Shown: positions 45,392 to 55,655 of the stretch, one piece after another
How the letters are laid out: the number at the start of each line of letters is the position of its first letter
How positions within the stretch are numbered: position 1 is the stretch's first letter
DNA from: Pseudomonas fragi
GTDB lineage: Bacteria > Pseudomonadota > Gammaproteobacteria > Pseudomonadales > Pseudomonadaceae
NCBI RefSeq assembly: GCF_900105835.1
Contig: NZ_LT629783.1
Span: forward strand, 4,610,501 to 4,674,500
Direction of reading: 5' to 3'
Length of the DNA stretch: 64,000 bases
The notes under the pieces: model-generated
Seen by the model: only the letters and a program-made list of their open reading frames with translations
Databases searched by the model: none
Told to the model about the DNA's origin: nothing
Program-made: the position numbers and the translations under genes

Positions 45392-48300
45392 TTAGGCGAG
45401 GGGTTTATCCTCGTGCTCCTTTTCCTGGGCTACGCCTTCGTGCGCAGTTGCCTGGGCGGCAGCTGCCGCTGCAGCAGCGGCTTCTTCACGCTTGCGACGA
45501 CGGACTTCACGCGGGTCGTTAGGTGCACGACCATTGCTTGGGGCGCTGACCGCCGGGGCGGCAACCACGACCTCAACCACTTCAGTTGCCACAACAGCTT
45601 CGACTGGAGCCGGCTCTGCGGCAACGACCGTTTCAACCACGGCTTCGACGGCGACGACTGCAGGTGCGGCCGGTTCTTCGACAGCCACGCGCTCTGCGGC
45701 GGCTTCAGCAACGGCAGGCTCTGCAACGGGCTCGCGTACTACGCGGGCTTCGCGGGCAGGCTGTGGTGCCTTCTCGATCACCGCAGTCTCGACCACAGGT
45801 GCTTGCACCTCGGTTTCGACTACAGGCTCTGGTGCTGCTGCAACTGGTTCGGCAGCGGCCTGAACTTCAGGCTGTGCTTGCTGATCCGGAGCTACTTCAA
45901 CTTCAGGTGCCTTGACCGCTTCGATCGGTGTCACGGCTTCCACGACAGGGGCTTCAACAACCGGCGTTTCAACAACCGGTGCTTCAACGGCGGGTGCCTG
46001 GGCAGCGACTGCTTCTACCGTGGTTGCTTCTTCAGCAGCGGCTTCAACAGCCGGCGCCTGGGCAGCAGCTGCTTCAACAACCAGCACTTCCTTGTCGGCT
46101 TCAACAACCGCTACGGTTTCAGCCGGGGCCGATTCCTGGGCTGCTTCGGTGGCGCGTTCTGCCTGCTGGTGCGCCTGGGCTTCAGCTGGAGCGCTGATGG
46201 CCTGGGTGGCAACCACTTCAGTCACGGCTACAGCGGCGGCGACTTCAGGTGCATTGGCAGGAGCGTTTTGGGCAGTGCCTTCTTCGCTGTTCTCTTCCGA
46301 GCCTTCAATCACATTGCCGTTGGCGTCACGCTGACGTTCACGACGGTTGCTGCGACGACGCTGGCCGCGGGAGCGACGACGTGGGCGATCGCCTTCGGCG
46401 TTGTCCTGGGTCTCGTCCTGGGACTGCTCTTCAGCGGTCAGCACTTCTTCGTCTTCAGCAGCGGCGACAACCTGCTCTTCGCGTGGTGCGCGTTCTTCGC
46501 GAGGGGCGCGCGGCTGGCGTTCTTCACGCGGTGGGCGTGGTGCGCGCTCTTCAGCTACGGCTGCGGTGGCAGCGGCAACAGCAGGTGCTGCATCCAGAGG
46601 TTCGCGCAGTTCACGTACGCGTTCTTCGCGTTCGCCACGAGGCTTGCGGTCTTCACGCGGTGCGCGTGGTGCACGCTCTTCACGAGGTGGGCGTGGTGCG
46701 CGCTCTTCGCGAGGGGCTTGGGCCACAACCGGAGTTTCTTCGCGCGGGCTACGTTCTTCGCGTGGTTCGCGTGCAGCACGTTCTTCACGTGGAGCACGTT
46801 CTTCGCGCGGCTTGCGTTCTTCGTCACGACGACCGTTGCGGTTACGGCTTTGCTGGCGACCGTTGCGGCGCTCTTCGTTGCGCGCAGGGCGCTCAGGGGT
46901 TGCCGGCTTCTCGACTACGGTCGGAGCAGCAGGCTCTTCCTTGGAGGCGAACAGGCTGACCAGCGACTTGACCAGGCCCTTGAACAGGCTCGGCTCGGCG
47001 ATGGTGGCAGCAGGTGCAGGCGCGACCGGTGCAGCAGCGGCTTCGGTTGGAACCGGTGCCGAAGTGCGTGGCGGAGCAGTCTTGACCGCTGCTTCCTGGC
47101 GAACCAGGGTGCGGGTGGCTGCAGCCGGTTGAACTTCTTCCACTTCAGCAGCAGCGGCAGCGATTTCATAGCTGGACTGGTTGGTGTGGGCTTCCGGGCT
47201 GTCATCACGCAGACGCTGAACTTCGAAGTGCGGCGTTTCGAGGTGATCGTTCGGCAGGATGACGATGCGGGCACGGGTGCGCAGTTCGATCTTGGTGATC
47301 GAGTTGCGTTTTTCGTTGAGCAGGAACGCTGCAACCGGGATCGGCACCTGGGCGCGTACTTCGGCAGTGCGGTCTTTCAGGGCTTCTTCTTCGATCAGGC
47401 GCAGGATCGCCAGCGACAGCGATTCAACATCACGGATGATGCCGGTGCCGTTGCAGCGCGGGCAAACGATGCCGCTGCTCTCGCCCAGGGATGGACGCAG
47501 GCGCTGACGGGACATTTCCAGCAGGCCGAAGCGCGAGATACGACCCACTTGTACGCGGGCACGGTCGGCTTCCAGGCATTCGCGGACTTTTTCTTCCACG
47601 GCGCGCTGGTTCTTGGCCGGGGTCATGTCGATGAAGTCGATGACGATCAGGCCGCCGATGTCGCGCAGGCGCAACTGACGGGCGATTTCTTCTGCCGCTT
47701 CAAGGTTGGTTTGCAGGGCGGTTTCTTCGATATCGCTGCCTTTGGTGGCGCGCGCCGAGTTGATGTCGATGGACACCAGGGCTTCGGTCGGGTCGATAAC
47801 GATGGAGCCGCCGGAAGGCAGTTCAACGACGCGCTGGAAGGCGGTCTCGATCTGGCTTTCGATCTGGAAACGATTGAACAGCGGAACGCTGTCTTCGTAG
47901 AGTTTGATCTTGCTGGCGTACTGCGGCATCACCTGGCGGATGAAGGTCAGGGCTTCGTCCTGGGCTTCAACGCTGTCGATCAGCACTTCGCCGATGTCCT
48001 GGCGCAGGTAATCGCGGATGGCGCGGATGATCACGTTGCTTTCCTGGTAGATCAGGAATGGCGCGGCGCGATCCAGCGAGGCTTCTTTAATGGCGGTCCA
48101 CAGCTGCAGCAGGTAGTCGAGGTCCCACTGCATTTCTTCGCTGCTGCGGCCAAGGCCGGCAGTGCGCACGATCAGGCCCATGTCGGCAGGAGCGATCAGG
48201 CCGTTCAGCGCTTCACGCAGTTCGTTGCGCTCTTCGCCTTCGATGCGACGGGAGATGCCGCCGGCACGCGGGTTGTTCGGCATCAGGACCAGGTAGCGGC

Positions 48301-48664
48301 CGGCCAGGCTGATAAACGTGGTCAGGGCTGCGCCCTTGTTGCCGCGTTCTTCTTTTTCGACCTGCACGATAACTTCCTGGCCTTCGCTCAGGACGTCCTT
48401 GATGTTGACGCGGCCTTCAGGGGCTTTCTTGAAGTACTCGCGGGAGATTTCCTTGAGGGGCAGGAAGCCGTGGCGCTCGGAGCCGAAATCGACAAAGGCA
48501 GCCTCAAGGCTTGGTTCGATGCGAGTAATACGGCCTTTGTAGATATTGGCTTTCTTCTGCTCGCGAGCACCCGACTCGATGTCCAGGTCGTAGAGGCGTT
48601 GGCCATCTACCAGTGCAACGCGCAGCTCTTCAGGTTGAGTTGCGTTAATCAGCATTCTTTTCAT
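45392..48664 (-). CDS. rne: Ribonuclease E
   Basis: The 1090-residue product has the S1 domain at about residues 35-120, the catalytic DNase I-like core with [13 protein letters not shown], the zinc-link CPRCNGTG near residue 405 and a long unstructured C-terminal half rich in Ala/Glu/Pro/Arg repeats ([10 protein letters not shown] and EAPVVE types) that scaffolds the degradosome. It starts at ATG 48664 as [15 protein letters not shown]. RNase E governs mRNA decay and rRNA and tRNA processing. An open frame of over 1100 codons runs on the opposite strand because of codon bias. The 5' leader is strongly structured. Confidence 0.97.
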   Translation of the reverse strand: MKRMLINATQPEELRVALVDGQRLYDLDIESGAREQKKANIYKGRITRIEPSLEAAFVDFGSERHGFLPLKEISREYFKKAPEGRVNIKDVLSEGQEVIVQVEKEERGNKGAALTTFISLAGRYLVLMPNNPRAGGISRRIEGEERNELREALNGLIAPADMGLIVRTAGLGRSSEEMQWDLDYLLQLWTAIKEASLDRAAPFLIYQESNVIIRAIRDYLRQDIGEVLIDSVEAQDEALTFIRQVMPQYASKIKLYEDSVPLFNRFQIESQIETAFQRVVELPSGGSIVIDPTEALVSIDINSARATKGSDIEETALQTNLEAAEEIARQLRLRDIGGLIVIDFIDMTPAKNQRAVEEKVRECLEADRARVQVGRISRFGLLEMSRQRLRPSLGESSGIVCPRCNGTGIIRDVESLSLAILRLIEEEALKDRTAEVRAQVPIPVAAFLLNEKRNSITKIELRTRARIVILPNDHLETPHFEVQRLRDDSPEAHTNQSSYEIAAAAAEVEEVQPAAATRTLVRQEAAVKTAPPRTSAPVPTEAAAAPVAPAPAATIAEPSLFKGLVKSLVSLFASKEEPAAPTVVEKPATPERPARNEERRNGRQQSRNRNGRRDEERKPREERAPREERAAREPREERSPREETPVVAQAPREERAPRPPREERAPRAPREDRKPRGEREERVRELREPLDAAPAVAAATAAVAEERAPRPPREERQPRAPREERAPREEQVVAAAEDEEVLTAEEQSQDETQDNAEGDRPRRRSRGQRRRSNRRERQRDANGNVIEGSEENSEEGTAQNAPANAPEVAAAVAVTEVVATQAISAPAEAQAHQQAERATEAAQESAPAETVAVVEADKEVLVVEAAAAQAPAVEAAAEEATTVEAVAAQAPAVEAPVVETPVVEAPVVEAVTPIEAVKAPEVEVAPDQQAQPEVQAAAEPVAAAPEPVVETEVQAPVVETAVIEKAPQPAREARVVREPVAEPAVAEAAAERVAVEEPAAPAVVAVEAVVETVVAAEPAPVEAVVATEVVEVVVAAPAVSAPSNGRAPNDPREVRRRKREEAAAAAAAAAQATAHEGVAQEKEHEDKPLA

Positions 48665-48840
48665 GTTGTACCGTCGGTTTCCGGGCTACCGGAAACGGCG
48701 TTCGGCACACACGACTTCTCATGGTCGGTGTCAGGTGCGTCAGGAGTTGTTGGCCACTCCTGTGTACAACGAGGTTCGACCCTTGGGGGCGAAGTCGCGA
48801 CTTACGCTTCCTGCTTGCTGTGGTGCTAAAGCACCTCTTA
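48665..48840 (-). promoter_or_regulatory. Structured rne 5' leader
   Basis: A perfect 8-base hairpin GTTTCCGG/CCGGAAAC with loop GCTA (48677-48696) sits 12 bases upstream of the rne start, followed by AGGAGT/ACTCCT (48740-48759), an AAGTCGCGACTT palindrome (48794-48805) and GGTGCT/AGCACC (48823-48836). In E. coli RNase E controls its own mRNA through the rne 5' leader, and a motif called rne-II has been proposed in Pseudomonas. The present structure fits such a role but was not modelled. The full leader extent is unknown. Confidence 0.6.
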
Positions 48841-48859
48841 AGCAAAAGTCTGGTCAGGA

Positions 48860-49376
48860 GGAGGAATCAACCGGCGGCTGTGGACGAGATGAAGCGTCTT
48901 GATAAAGCCTATTGCTACACAGTCCGGCGGTTGTGCATCTCCACCCTACACGTATCCCTGATAATTCGGGTGCTGCCGCGCGCAGAATCCGCAGCGGGTT
49001 GGCATTTACCGTGTTCTCCAAAAGGGGAGTTCACGCATCATGGCTAATAAAGGCGTTGTTTCCGAAGCATTCGCTCGAAATTCCCGAGGCTGACTGCACT
49101 TTGTGAACTGGCCGTGAATATCGGCGTAAAAGGCGAGTTTGCACTCTGCTTTCCAGGCTCGCTTCAGGCCTCATGTCACCTGCGCTTGTTACAACTCCAG
49201 GTCTTGCGTATCCAGCAAAAGCCCCGTAGGACGGCCTCGCGTCCTGATCAAGAGCGTTGGTCAGGGCCGGTTGTTCACCGTTAATCCGCTGTCCAGGCCG
49301 CTTTTGGCGGCGTTCGCGACTATAGCAGCAATGATTAAGTGCTTCAATTCCATAAAAAATTGTTATCATTCGCGGC
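48860..49376. other. Divergent control region of rne and rluC
   Basis: No convincing coding frame or repeat is seen. The stretch should contain the rne promoter on the minus strand; none could be assigned with confidence. On the plus strand TATCAT at 49364-49369 lies eight bases before the rluC ATG and may be its minus-10 element, with no clear ribosome-binding site between. Short open frames here have no protein-like features. Confidence 0.5.
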
Positions 49377-50339
49377 ATGACGACGACTACCCCCCCGACC
49401 CCCAGCGTCCAGCTGCTTGAGGTCTCGCCGGAATATGCCGGCCAACGCATCGACAACTTTCTTCTTGCTCGGCTCAAGGGCGTTCCCAAGACCTTGATTT
49501 ACCGCATTTTGCGTAAAGGCGAAGTGCGCGTGAACAAGGGCCGGATCAAGCCCGAGTACAAGCTGCAGGCTGGCGATATCGTGCGCGTGCCGCCGGTTCG
49601 CGTGCCTGAGCGTGACGAGCCGGTGCCGGTGGCGCAAGGTTTGCTGCTGCGTCTTGAGGCAGCGATTGTCTATGAAGACAAAGCGCTGATTGTATTGAAC
49701 AAGCCGGCGGGTATCGCCGTGCATGGCGGCAGCGGCCTGACCTTTGGCGTGATTGAAGCCTTTCGTCAGATGCGCCCGGACGCCAAGGAACTGGAGCTGG
49801 TTCACCGCCTCGACCGTGACACGTCCGGCCTGCTGATGATCGCGAAAAAACGCAGCATGCTGCGTCACCTGCACGAAGCCCTGCGTGGCGATGGTATCGA
49901 CAAGCGCTATATGGCCCTGGTGCGCGGCAACTGGGCGGCCTCCATCAAGCAGGTGCGTGCGCCGCTGATGAAGAGCAACTTGCGCTCAGGTGAGCGCATG
50001 GTGGAAGTCAACGAAGACGAAGGCAAAGAGTCGGTGACCGTGTTCAAGGTACTGCGCCGCTTCGGCGACTTTGCCACCATGGTCGAAGCGCGGCCGATTA
50101 CCGGGCGTACCCACCAGATCCGCGTGCATACCCTGCATGCCGGGCATTGCATTGCCGGCGACAGCAAGTACGGCGATGAAGGGTTCTCCAAGGAGATCCG
50201 CGACCTGGGCGGCAAGCGTCTGTTTCTGCATGCCTATATGCTGACGGTGCCGATGCCCGATGGCACTGAAATGAAATTCCAGGCCCCGGTTGATGAGATG
50301 TGGGCCAAAACCGTGGAGCGTCTGAGTGCCCCTTACTGA
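49377..50339 (+). CDS. rluC: 23S rRNA pseudouridine(955/2504/2580) synthase RluC
   Basis: The 320-residue product has an S4-type RNA-binding N-terminus ([24 protein letters not shown]) and the RluA-family catalytic loop [14 protein letters not shown] with the essential aspartate near residue 145. GRTHQIRVH lies further down. It converts uridines 955, 2504 and 2580 of 23S rRNA. ATG at 49377 is the only suitable start; no Shine-Dalgarno sequence precedes it. It is divergent from rne and overlaps the next gene by 14 bases. Confidence 0.95.
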   Translation: MTTTTPPTPSVQLLEVSPEYAGQRIDNFLLARLKGVPKTLIYRILRKGEVRVNKGRIKPEYKLQAGDIVRVPPVRVPERDEPVPVAQGLLLRLEAAIVYEDKALIVLNKPAGIAVHGGSGLTFGVIEAFRQMRPDAKELELVHRLDRDTSGLLMIAKKRSMLRHLHEALRGDGIDKRYMALVRGNWAASIKQVRAPLMKSNLRSGERMVEVNEDEGKESVTVFKVLRRFGDFATMVEARPITGRTHQIRVHTLHAGHCIAGDSKYGDEGFSKEIRDLGGKRLFLHAYMLTVPMPDGTEMKFQAPVDEMWAKTVERLSAPY

Positions 50340-50991
50340 GTACAAGCTGCTCATTTTTGACTGGGATGGCACGCTGGCCGATTCCATTGGTCGGATTGTC
50401 ACGGCGATGCAGGGCGCGGCGCAGCGTGCGGGGCGCCCTGAGCGTGATGCGCCTGCTGTAAAAGGGATTATCGGCTTGGGGTTGCCCGAGGCGATCCTGA
50501 CCCTTTACCCCGACATGACGCCTGAAGAGGTCATTGCCTTCCGTCAGCACTATGCCGACCTCTATATCGCTATGGATGCCGAGCCCTCGCCGTTGTTTGC
50601 GGGGGTGCGGGAATCGCTGGAAGCCTTCCGTGCCCAGGGCTATCGTCTGGCGGTGGCCACGGGCAAGGCGCGTCGCGGCCTTGATCGTGTGCTCAAGGCT
50701 CACGGCTGGGAGGACTTCTTTGATATCACCCGTGCCGCAGACGAGACCGCCAGCAAGCCCGATCCGTTGATGCTCAATCAAATCCTGGCCCATTGCGCTG
50801 TGCGCCCGGAGCAGGCGTTGATGGTGGGGGATGCGTCCTTTGATTTGCTGATGGCACGCAATGCGGGTATCGACTCGGTTGCGGTAGGCTATGGTGCTCA
50901 ATCAATGGAGCGCTTGCTGACGTTCGAGCCCCGGTTGGCGATTGACAGTTTTCCCGAGTTGCGTGCCTGGCTTGAGCGTCAGGCTAATTAA
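50326..50991 (+). CDS. HAD-superfamily hydrolase (phosphoglycolate-phosphatase-like)
   Basis: The 221-residue product has the HAD motifs [10 protein letters not shown] near residue 10, [14 protein letters not shown] and [12 protein letters not shown] with [16 protein letters not shown]. It is a cytosolic phosphatase or phosphotransferase, substrate unknown; Gph-like activity is the closest guess. Translation starts at GTG 50326 inside the rluC 3' end, so the two are coupled. It lies 20 bases before sppA. Confidence 0.9.
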   Translation: MPLTEYKLLIFDWDGTLADSIGRIVTAMQGAAQRAGRPERDAPAVKGIIGLGLPEAILTLYPDMTPEEVIAFRQHYADLYIAMDAEPSPLFAGVRESLEAFRAQGYRLAVATGKARRGLDRVLKAHGWEDFFDITRAADETASKPDPLMLNQILAHCAVRPEQALMVGDASFDLLMARNAGIDSVAVGYGAQSMERLLTFEPRLAIDSFPELRAWLERQAN

Positions 50992-51011
50992 GATCTTTGC
51001 TGGGGTAATGC

Positions 51012-52001
51012 ATGGTCGATCAATGGAAAGCGCCCTCTGCGGCTGAAAACACTGTTGGTGATGATAAAAGCTGGCGGTTGCTGGAAAAAACCTTGTTGGC
51101 AGGTATTCAGGAGCAGCGCCGCTCGCGACGCTGGGGCATTTTCTTCAAGGTCTTGATGTTCTGCTACCTGATTGCGGTGTTGTTGCTGTTCACTCCGCTG
51201 GTGAGCATGGAGCGCAGCGCGGTCGGCGGCTCCAGCTATACCGCGCTGATCGATGTGCGCGGGCCGATTGCCGATAAAGAGCCGGCCAGTGCCGACAATC
51301 TGGTCACCAGCCTGCAGGCAGCGTTTGACGACCCGCGGGTCAAGGGCGTGGTGCTGCGCATCAACAGCCCGGGCGGCAGCCCTGTGCAGTCGGGTTATGT
51401 CTACGATGAGATCCGTCGTCTGCGCGGCTTGCATCCCGATACCAAGGTGTATGCGGTGATTTCCGATCTGGGCGCTTCCGGGGCTTACTACATTGCCAGT
51501 GCCGCTGACGAAATCTACGCCGACAAGGCCAGCCTCGTCGGGTCGATTGGTGTGACGGCGGCAGGTTTCGGCTTTGTCGGTGCGATGGACAAGCTGGGGA
51601 TCCAGCGTCGTGCCTATACCTCGGGTGACCACAAGGCGTTCCTGGATCCTTTTGAGCCGGAGAAGCCGGACGAGACCAAGTTCTGGCAGGGCGTGTTGAA
51701 TGTGACGCACCAGCAGTTTATTGACAGCGTCAAGCAGGGGCGTGGTGATCGCCTGAAAGACAAGGAGCACCCGGAGCTGTTCTCGGGCCTGGTCTGGACT
51801 GGTCAGCAGGCACTGCCGCTGGGCTTGATCGACGGGCTGGGCAATACCAGTTCGGTAGCGCGTGACGTGATCGGTGCCAAGGAATTGGTGGATTTCACGG
51901 TGCAGGAATCGGCGTTCGATCGCTTCTCGAAAAAGCTCGGTGCCAGCGTGGCTGAGCAATTGGCCATGTGGATGGGCTTTCAGGGGCCGACGCTGCGCTG
52001 A
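51012..52001 (+). CDS. sppA: S49-family signal peptide peptidase SppA
   Basis: The 329-residue inner-membrane protease has one N-terminal helix (FFKVLMFCYLIAVLLLFTPL near residues 44-63) and the S49 fold with INSPGGSPVQSGY near residue 117 and GASGAYYIASAADEIYA near residue 156, the nucleophile serine region; DKASLVGSIG follows. It degrades signal peptides and some membrane proteins. ATG at 51012 is preceded by GGGG and AATGC. A degenerate REPIN follows before convergent maf. Confidence 0.92.
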   Translation: MVDQWKAPSAAENTVGDDKSWRLLEKTLLAGIQEQRRSRRWGIFFKVLMFCYLIAVLLLFTPLVSMERSAVGGSSYTALIDVRGPIADKEPASADNLVTSLQAAFDDPRVKGVVLRINSPGGSPVQSGYVYDEIRRLRGLHPDTKVYAVISDLGASGAYYIASAADEIYADKASLVGSIGVTAAGFGFVGAMDKLGIQRRAYTSGDHKAFLDPFEPEKPDETKFWQGVLNVTHQQFIDSVKQGRGDRLKDKEHPELFSGLVWTGQQALPLGLIDGLGNTSSVARDVIGAKELVDFTVQESAFDRFSKKLGASVAEQLAMWMGFQGPTLR

Positions 52002-52012
52002 TTACTTTGCTG

Positions 52013-52101
52013 TTGTGGGAGTTGGCTTGCCTGCGATGCAGGCGATGCGGTCTGTCAGATGCACCGTGTTGATGCCATCGCGAGCAAGCCCGCTCCCACA
52101 G
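52013..52101. repeat. REPIN with degenerate left arm
   Basis: The right arm CGAGCAAGCCCGCTCCCACA is intact, but the left reads GTGGGAGTTGGCTTGCCTG with several changes from the consensus. It lies between the convergent ends of sppA and maf. Confidence 0.8.
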
Positions 52102-52112
52102 GCATGTTGCAA

Positions 52113-52147
52113 ACAAAAAAAACCGGCACGGCGATGCCGATTTTTTG
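52113..52147. terminator. Terminator between sppA and maf
   Basis: CGGCA pairs with TGCCG, and the flanking A-run and T-run extend the stem past one mismatch. A and T tracts allow action in both directions. Confidence 0.65.
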
Positions 52148-52151
52148 TGGG

Positions 52152-52730
52152 TCAGGGAATCTCGACGCCCTCAGCAAGCAGCATATCCACCAGGCGGATC
52201 AGCGGCAGGCCGACCAGGCTGGTGGCATCATCGCCTTCAGTGCGCTGGAACAGGCTCACACCAAGCCCTTCGGCTTTAAAGCTGCCTGCGCAGTCGTAGG
52301 GTTGCTCGGCGCGCAGGTAGCGCTCGATCTGCTCTGTGCTCAGGCTGCGCATATGCACGGTAAATGGCACGCAGTCGGTCTGATAATGGCCGGTCTGGCT
52401 GTTGAGCAGGGTCAGGCCGGTCAGGAAGCTGACGCTGGCGCCACTTGCCCTGGTCAGTTGCTGGTGGGCTTTTTCGTGGGTGTGGGGTTTGCCGATGATC
52501 TGTCCGTCGAGAACTGCGACCTGATCCGAGCCGATAATCAGATGGTTCGGATGGCAGGCGGCGAGTGCGCGGGCTTTTTCCAGTGACAGGCGCTTGACCA
52601 GTTCGGTGGCAGTTTCGCCTTGATGGTGGCTTTCGTCGATATCCGGCGAGCTGCAAGTGAAGGGCAGGCGCAGGCGAGACAATAAATCGCGGCGATAAAC
52701 CGAGCTTGAAGCGAGTAATAAAGGTAGCAT
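52152..52730 (-). CDS. Maf family nucleotide pyrophosphatase (YceF-like)
   Basis: The 192-residue product has LLASSSVYRRDLLSRL at the N-terminus and IIGSDQVAVLDGQIIGKP, both Maf-family motifs. Members hydrolyse non-canonical nucleoside triphosphates; YceF of E. coli acts on m7GTP. ATG at 52730 follows AGGAG on the coding strand; a frame that extends past 53000 is spurious. It is divergent from yceD with 105 bases between the start codons. Confidence 0.92.
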   Translation of the reverse strand: MLPLLLASSSVYRRDLLSRLRLPFTCSSPDIDESHHQGETATELVKRLSLEKARALAACHPNHLIIGSDQVAVLDGQIIGKPHTHEKAHQQLTRASGASVSFLTGLTLLNSQTGHYQTDCVPFTVHMRSLSTEQIERYLRAEQPYDCAGSFKAEGLGVSLFQRTEGDDATSLVGLPLIRLVDMLLAEGVEIP

Positions 52731-52797
52731 GCGCGACTCCTGTAGGCAGTTGACGATTCTAATGCTCGTACGCAATGTCGCACAGACACAATTTCCT

Positions 52798-52826
52798 TTG
52801 ACACGTGAAGGGGTCCTCCCTAGAAT
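52798..52826 (+). promoter_or_regulatory. Sigma-70 promoter of the yceD-rpmF-plsX operon
   Basis: TTGACA at 52798-52803 matches the consensus and TAGAAT at 52821-52826 lies exactly 17 bases further. The predicted start of transcription, about 52833, is only three bases before the yceD ATG, which predicts an almost leaderless mRNA. Confidence 0.85.
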
Positions 52827-52835
52827 GCTGCGCCT

Positions 52836-53363
52836 ATGTTGAATGACCCGATTCCACCTCACGTTGACCCGCGCAAATTGGCTGATCGTGGCACTACCCT
52901 TCAAGGTGAAGTGTTGCTGGCTGATTTGGAGAGACTCTGCGATCCGCTTTCCGACGATGTTGGAACGGTCCAGGCTAAATTTGTTTTTGAGCGCGACGAA
53001 CGTAGATCTGTGGTAATACACAGCTCCATTGACGTCGAGGTCAAGATGGTTTGCCAGCGTTGTCTTGAGCTGGTCACCCTGCCGATCCACAGCGAATGCA
53101 GTTATGCCGTGGTGAAAGAGGGTGCGAATACCCAGTCGTTACCGAAAGGTTATGACGTGCTGGAACTGGGCGAAGATCCATTGGATCTGCATGCACTGAT
53201 CGAGGAGGAGCTTTTGCTCGCCTTGCCCATTGTGCCTGCTCATCATCCGGAAGAATGCCAGCAGCCGGCGGGTCTCGATGAGCCCGAACCAGGCGAGGAC
53301 GAGGTAACGCGGTCCAACCCGTTCAGTGTATTGGCGCAGTTAAAGCGTGACCCAAACGTTTAG
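52836..53363 (+). CDS. yceD: YceD family (DUF177) protein
   Basis: The 175-residue acidic product has the CQRC motif in MVCQRCLELVTLPIH and a Glu/Asp-rich tail, as in YceD, reported to bind 23S rRNA and support ribosome assembly or heat-shock fitness. MLNDPIPPHVDPRKLADRG is the common Pseudomonas N-terminus. There is no ribosome-binding site before ATG 52836, and the sigma-70 promoter ends ten bases upstream. It starts the yceD-rpmF-plsX-fab cluster, with rpmF 13 bases downstream. Confidence 0.93.
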   Translation: MLNDPIPPHVDPRKLADRGTTLQGEVLLADLERLCDPLSDDVGTVQAKFVFERDERRSVVIHSSIDVEVKMVCQRCLELVTLPIHSECSYAVVKEGANTQSLPKGYDVLELGEDPLDLHALIEEELLLALPIVPAHHPEECQQPAGLDEPEPGEDEVTRSNPFSVLAQLKRDPNV

Positions 53364-53376
53364 GAGTTAATCAATT

Positions 53377-53559
53377 ATGGCTGTTCAGCAGAACAAAAAA
53401 TCCCGCTCTGCCCGTGACATGCGTCGTTCGCACGATGCTCTTTCGGCTAGCACTCTGTCTGTAGAAAAAACCACCGGTGAAATTCACCTGCGTCACCACG
53501 TATCGCCAGAAGGCGTATACCGTGGTCGTAAAGTGATCGACAAGGGCGCTGACGAGTAA
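53377..53559 (+). CDS. rpmF: 50S ribosomal protein L32
   Basis: The 60-residue basic protein starts [22 protein letters not shown] and ends [20 protein letters not shown]. It is the L32 form without the zinc-ligand cysteines. AGGAG precedes the start. It stands between yceD and plsX, the standard order in gammaproteobacteria that links ribosome and phospholipid synthesis. Confidence 0.98.
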   Translation: MAVQQNKKSRSARDMRRSHDALSASTLSVEKTTGEIHLRHHVSPEGVYRGRKVIDKGADE

Positions 53560-53563
53560 TCAC

Positions 53564-54574
53564 TTGTCCGCTCAGGTCATCGCGATCGACGCAATGGGCG
53601 GGGACTTCGGTCCCCGCAGCATTGTTCAGGCCTGTATTGCCTGCCTGTCTGCTACTCCCTCGCTGCATCTGACCCTCGTCGGTCAACCCTCCATACTTGA
53701 ATCCCTGATTGCCGGCCATTCGGCTGTGGATCGCTCGCGCCTGTCGATTACTCCCGCTTCTGAAGTGATTGCCATGAATGAGCGGCCGTCCCATGCCTTG
53801 CGCAGCAAGCCGGACTCGTCCATGCGCGTTGCTCTGGAGTTGCTCCGTGATGGCAAGGTGCAAGCCTGTGTCAGTTCCGGCAACACCGGTGCGCTGATGG
53901 CCTTGTCCCGGCATGTGCTCAAGACCTTGCCGGGTATCGACCGTCCGGCGATGGTGGCGGCGGTGCCGACCCAGACCGGCTACTGTCAGTTGCTGGACCT
54001 TGGGGCGAATGTCGATTGCACGGCCAGCCAGTTGTTCCAGTTTGCGGTGATGGGCTCGGTGGCCGCGCAGGCGCTGGGCGTGCCCCGTCCGCGGGTTGCA
54101 TTGCTTAACGTCGGCACCGAGGACGTCAAGGGCAACCAGCAGGTCAAGGAGGCGGCGGCGTTGTTGCAGGCGGCACCAGGGCTGCATTACATCGGCTTTG
54201 TCGAGGGTGACGGGGTGTATCGCGGTGAGGCTGATGTGGTGGTGTGCGACGGATTTGTCGGCAATATCATGCTCAAGTCCAGCGAAGGCCTGGCGACCAT
54301 GATTTCGAGCCGGCTTGAAGCGGTGTTCCGGCGCAACCTGTTCAGTCGCTGCGTAGGTATGCTGGCATTGCCGTTGATGCGGCGCCTGCAGGCCGACCTG
54401 GCACCGGCGCGGCACAACGGCGCGAGTTTTCTCGGTTTGCAGGGCATTGTGGTCAAGAGTCACGGTTCGGCAGGTGCTCAGGGCTTTCAAAGTGCAATTG
54501 AGCGCGCACTGATTGAAATCCATGAAGACCTGCCAAAGCGTTTGTATGGGCGCCTTGAAGGGTTGTTGCCGTAG
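53564..54574 (+). CDS. plsX: Phosphate acyltransferase PlsX
   Basis: The 336-residue product forms acyl-phosphate from acyl-ACP for phospholipid synthesis. [14 protein letters not shown] near the N-terminus, [21 protein letters not shown] and [13 protein letters not shown] are the expected blocks. It starts at TTG 53564, four bases after rpmF, without a strong ribosome-binding site, so translation is probably coupled to rpmF. fabD follows after 126 bases, which carry no obvious gene. Confidence 0.94.
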   Translation: MSAQVIAIDAMGGDFGPRSIVQACIACLSATPSLHLTLVGQPSILESLIAGHSAVDRSRLSITPASEVIAMNERPSHALRSKPDSSMRVALELLRDGKVQACVSSGNTGALMALSRHVLKTLPGIDRPAMVAAVPTQTGYCQLLDLGANVDCTASQLFQFAVMGSVAAQALGVPRPRVALLNVGTEDVKGNQQVKEAAALLQAAPGLHYIGFVEGDGVYRGEADVVVCDGFVGNIMLKSSEGLATMISSRLEAVFRRNLFSRCVGMLALPLMRRLQADLAPARHNGASFLGLQGIVVKSHGSAGAQGFQSAIERALIEIHEDLPKRLYGRLEGLLP

Positions 54575-54700
54575 GCGTTTTACCGGGTGGATGCTTAAAT
54601 GTGACCGCCCGGTCCAATCAGCCATCCAACTGTCAGTTTCTTGCGTCCGCCACGGCAGGACGTCAATTCTCCGACGACAAGATCATTAGGGGCTTGTTAC

Positions 54701-55639
54701 ATGTCTACATCCCTCGCATTCGTCTTTCCAGGGCAGGGTTCGCAGTCCCTCGGCATGTTGGCCGAGCTGGGCGCGGAACACCCGCTGGTCCTGGAAACAT
54801 TCAAAGAAGCTTCTGCTGCCCTGGGTTACGACCTGTGGGCGCTGGTCCAGGAAGGCCCTGCAGAGAAGCTGAACCAGACTGATATTACCCAGCCTGCCAT
54901 TCTCACCGCCTCGATTGCCCTGTGGCGTCTGTGGCTGGCTGAAGGCGGCAAGCGTCCGGACTTCGTGGCTGGCCACAGCCTGGGCGAGTACAGCGCGCTG
55001 GTGGCTGCCGAATGCCTGACCCTGGCCGAGGCGGTCAAGCTGGTTGAGCGTCGCGGTCAGCTGATGCAAGAGGCCGTACCGGCCGGGCAGGGCGCCATGG
55101 CGGCGATCCTGGGCCTGGAAGATGCCGATGTACTGGCGGCCTGCGCAGAAGCTGCGCAAGGTGAGGTGGTCAGTGCGGTCAACTTCAACTCGCCGGGTCA
55201 GGTCGTGATTGCCGGGGCCAAGGCTGCTGTCGAGCGTGCCATGGAGCTGTGCAAGGCCAAGGGCGCCAAGCGTGCCTTGCCGTTGCCGGTGAGCGTGCCG
55301 TCGCACTGCGAGCTGATGCGCCCTGCTGCCGAGCGTTTTGCCGAGTCCATCGAAGCGATCGACTGGAAAATGCCGGGCATTGCCCTGGTGCAGAACGTCA
55401 GCGCCGCCGTGGCGGCCGATCTGCCGACCCTCAAGCGCGATCTGCTCGAGCAGCTGTACAAGCCTGTGCGTTGGGTTGAATCGGTGCAGGCCCTGGCGGC
55501 CAACGGCCCGGTTGACCTGGTTGAATGCGGCCCGGGCAAAGTCCTGGTGGGCATCAGCAAGCGTTGCGCCGAAGGCGTTACCACTCACAATTTGAATACC
55601 CCGGATGCCTTCGCCGCTGCGCGCTTGGCTCTGGTCTGA
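54701..55639 (+). CDS. fabD: Malonyl-CoA:ACP transacylase FabD
   Basis: The 312-residue product moves malonyl from CoA to acyl carrier protein. The AFVFPGQGSQSLGML start and the nucleophile motif GHSLGEYSAL, serine near residue 92, are seen, with SVPSHCELM carrying the second catalytic His region. ATG at 54701 gives the family N-terminus, while 20 upstream codons in frame do not. It is 16 bases before fabG. Confidence 0.96.
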   Translation: MSTSLAFVFPGQGSQSLGMLAELGAEHPLVLETFKEASAALGYDLWALVQEGPAEKLNQTDITQPAILTASIALWRLWLAEGGKRPDFVAGHSLGEYSALVAAECLTLAEAVKLVERRGQLMQEAVPAGQGAMAAILGLEDADVLAACAEAAQGEVVSAVNFNSPGQVVIAGAKAAVERAMELCKAKGAKRALPLPVSVPSHCELMRPAAERFAESIEAIDWKMPGIALVQNVSAAVAADLPTLKRDLLEQLYKPVRWVESVQALAANGPVDLVECGPGKVLVGISKRCAEGVTTHNLNTPDAFAAARLALV

Positions 55640-55655
55640 ATCAGGAGAAGCCTGC

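Noticed and set aside
45386..48829. A 1147-codon open frame on the plus strand opposite rne
   Set aside because: It is a codon-bias shadow: it mirrors rne codon by codon, is rich in Phe, Cys, Gly and Arg without domain features, and has no ribosome-binding site or promoter.
52152..53090. Extended maf frame reaching 53090 across yceD
   Set aside because: The added residues have no Maf features and overlap yceD on the other strand; ATG 52730 with AGGAG is the proper start.
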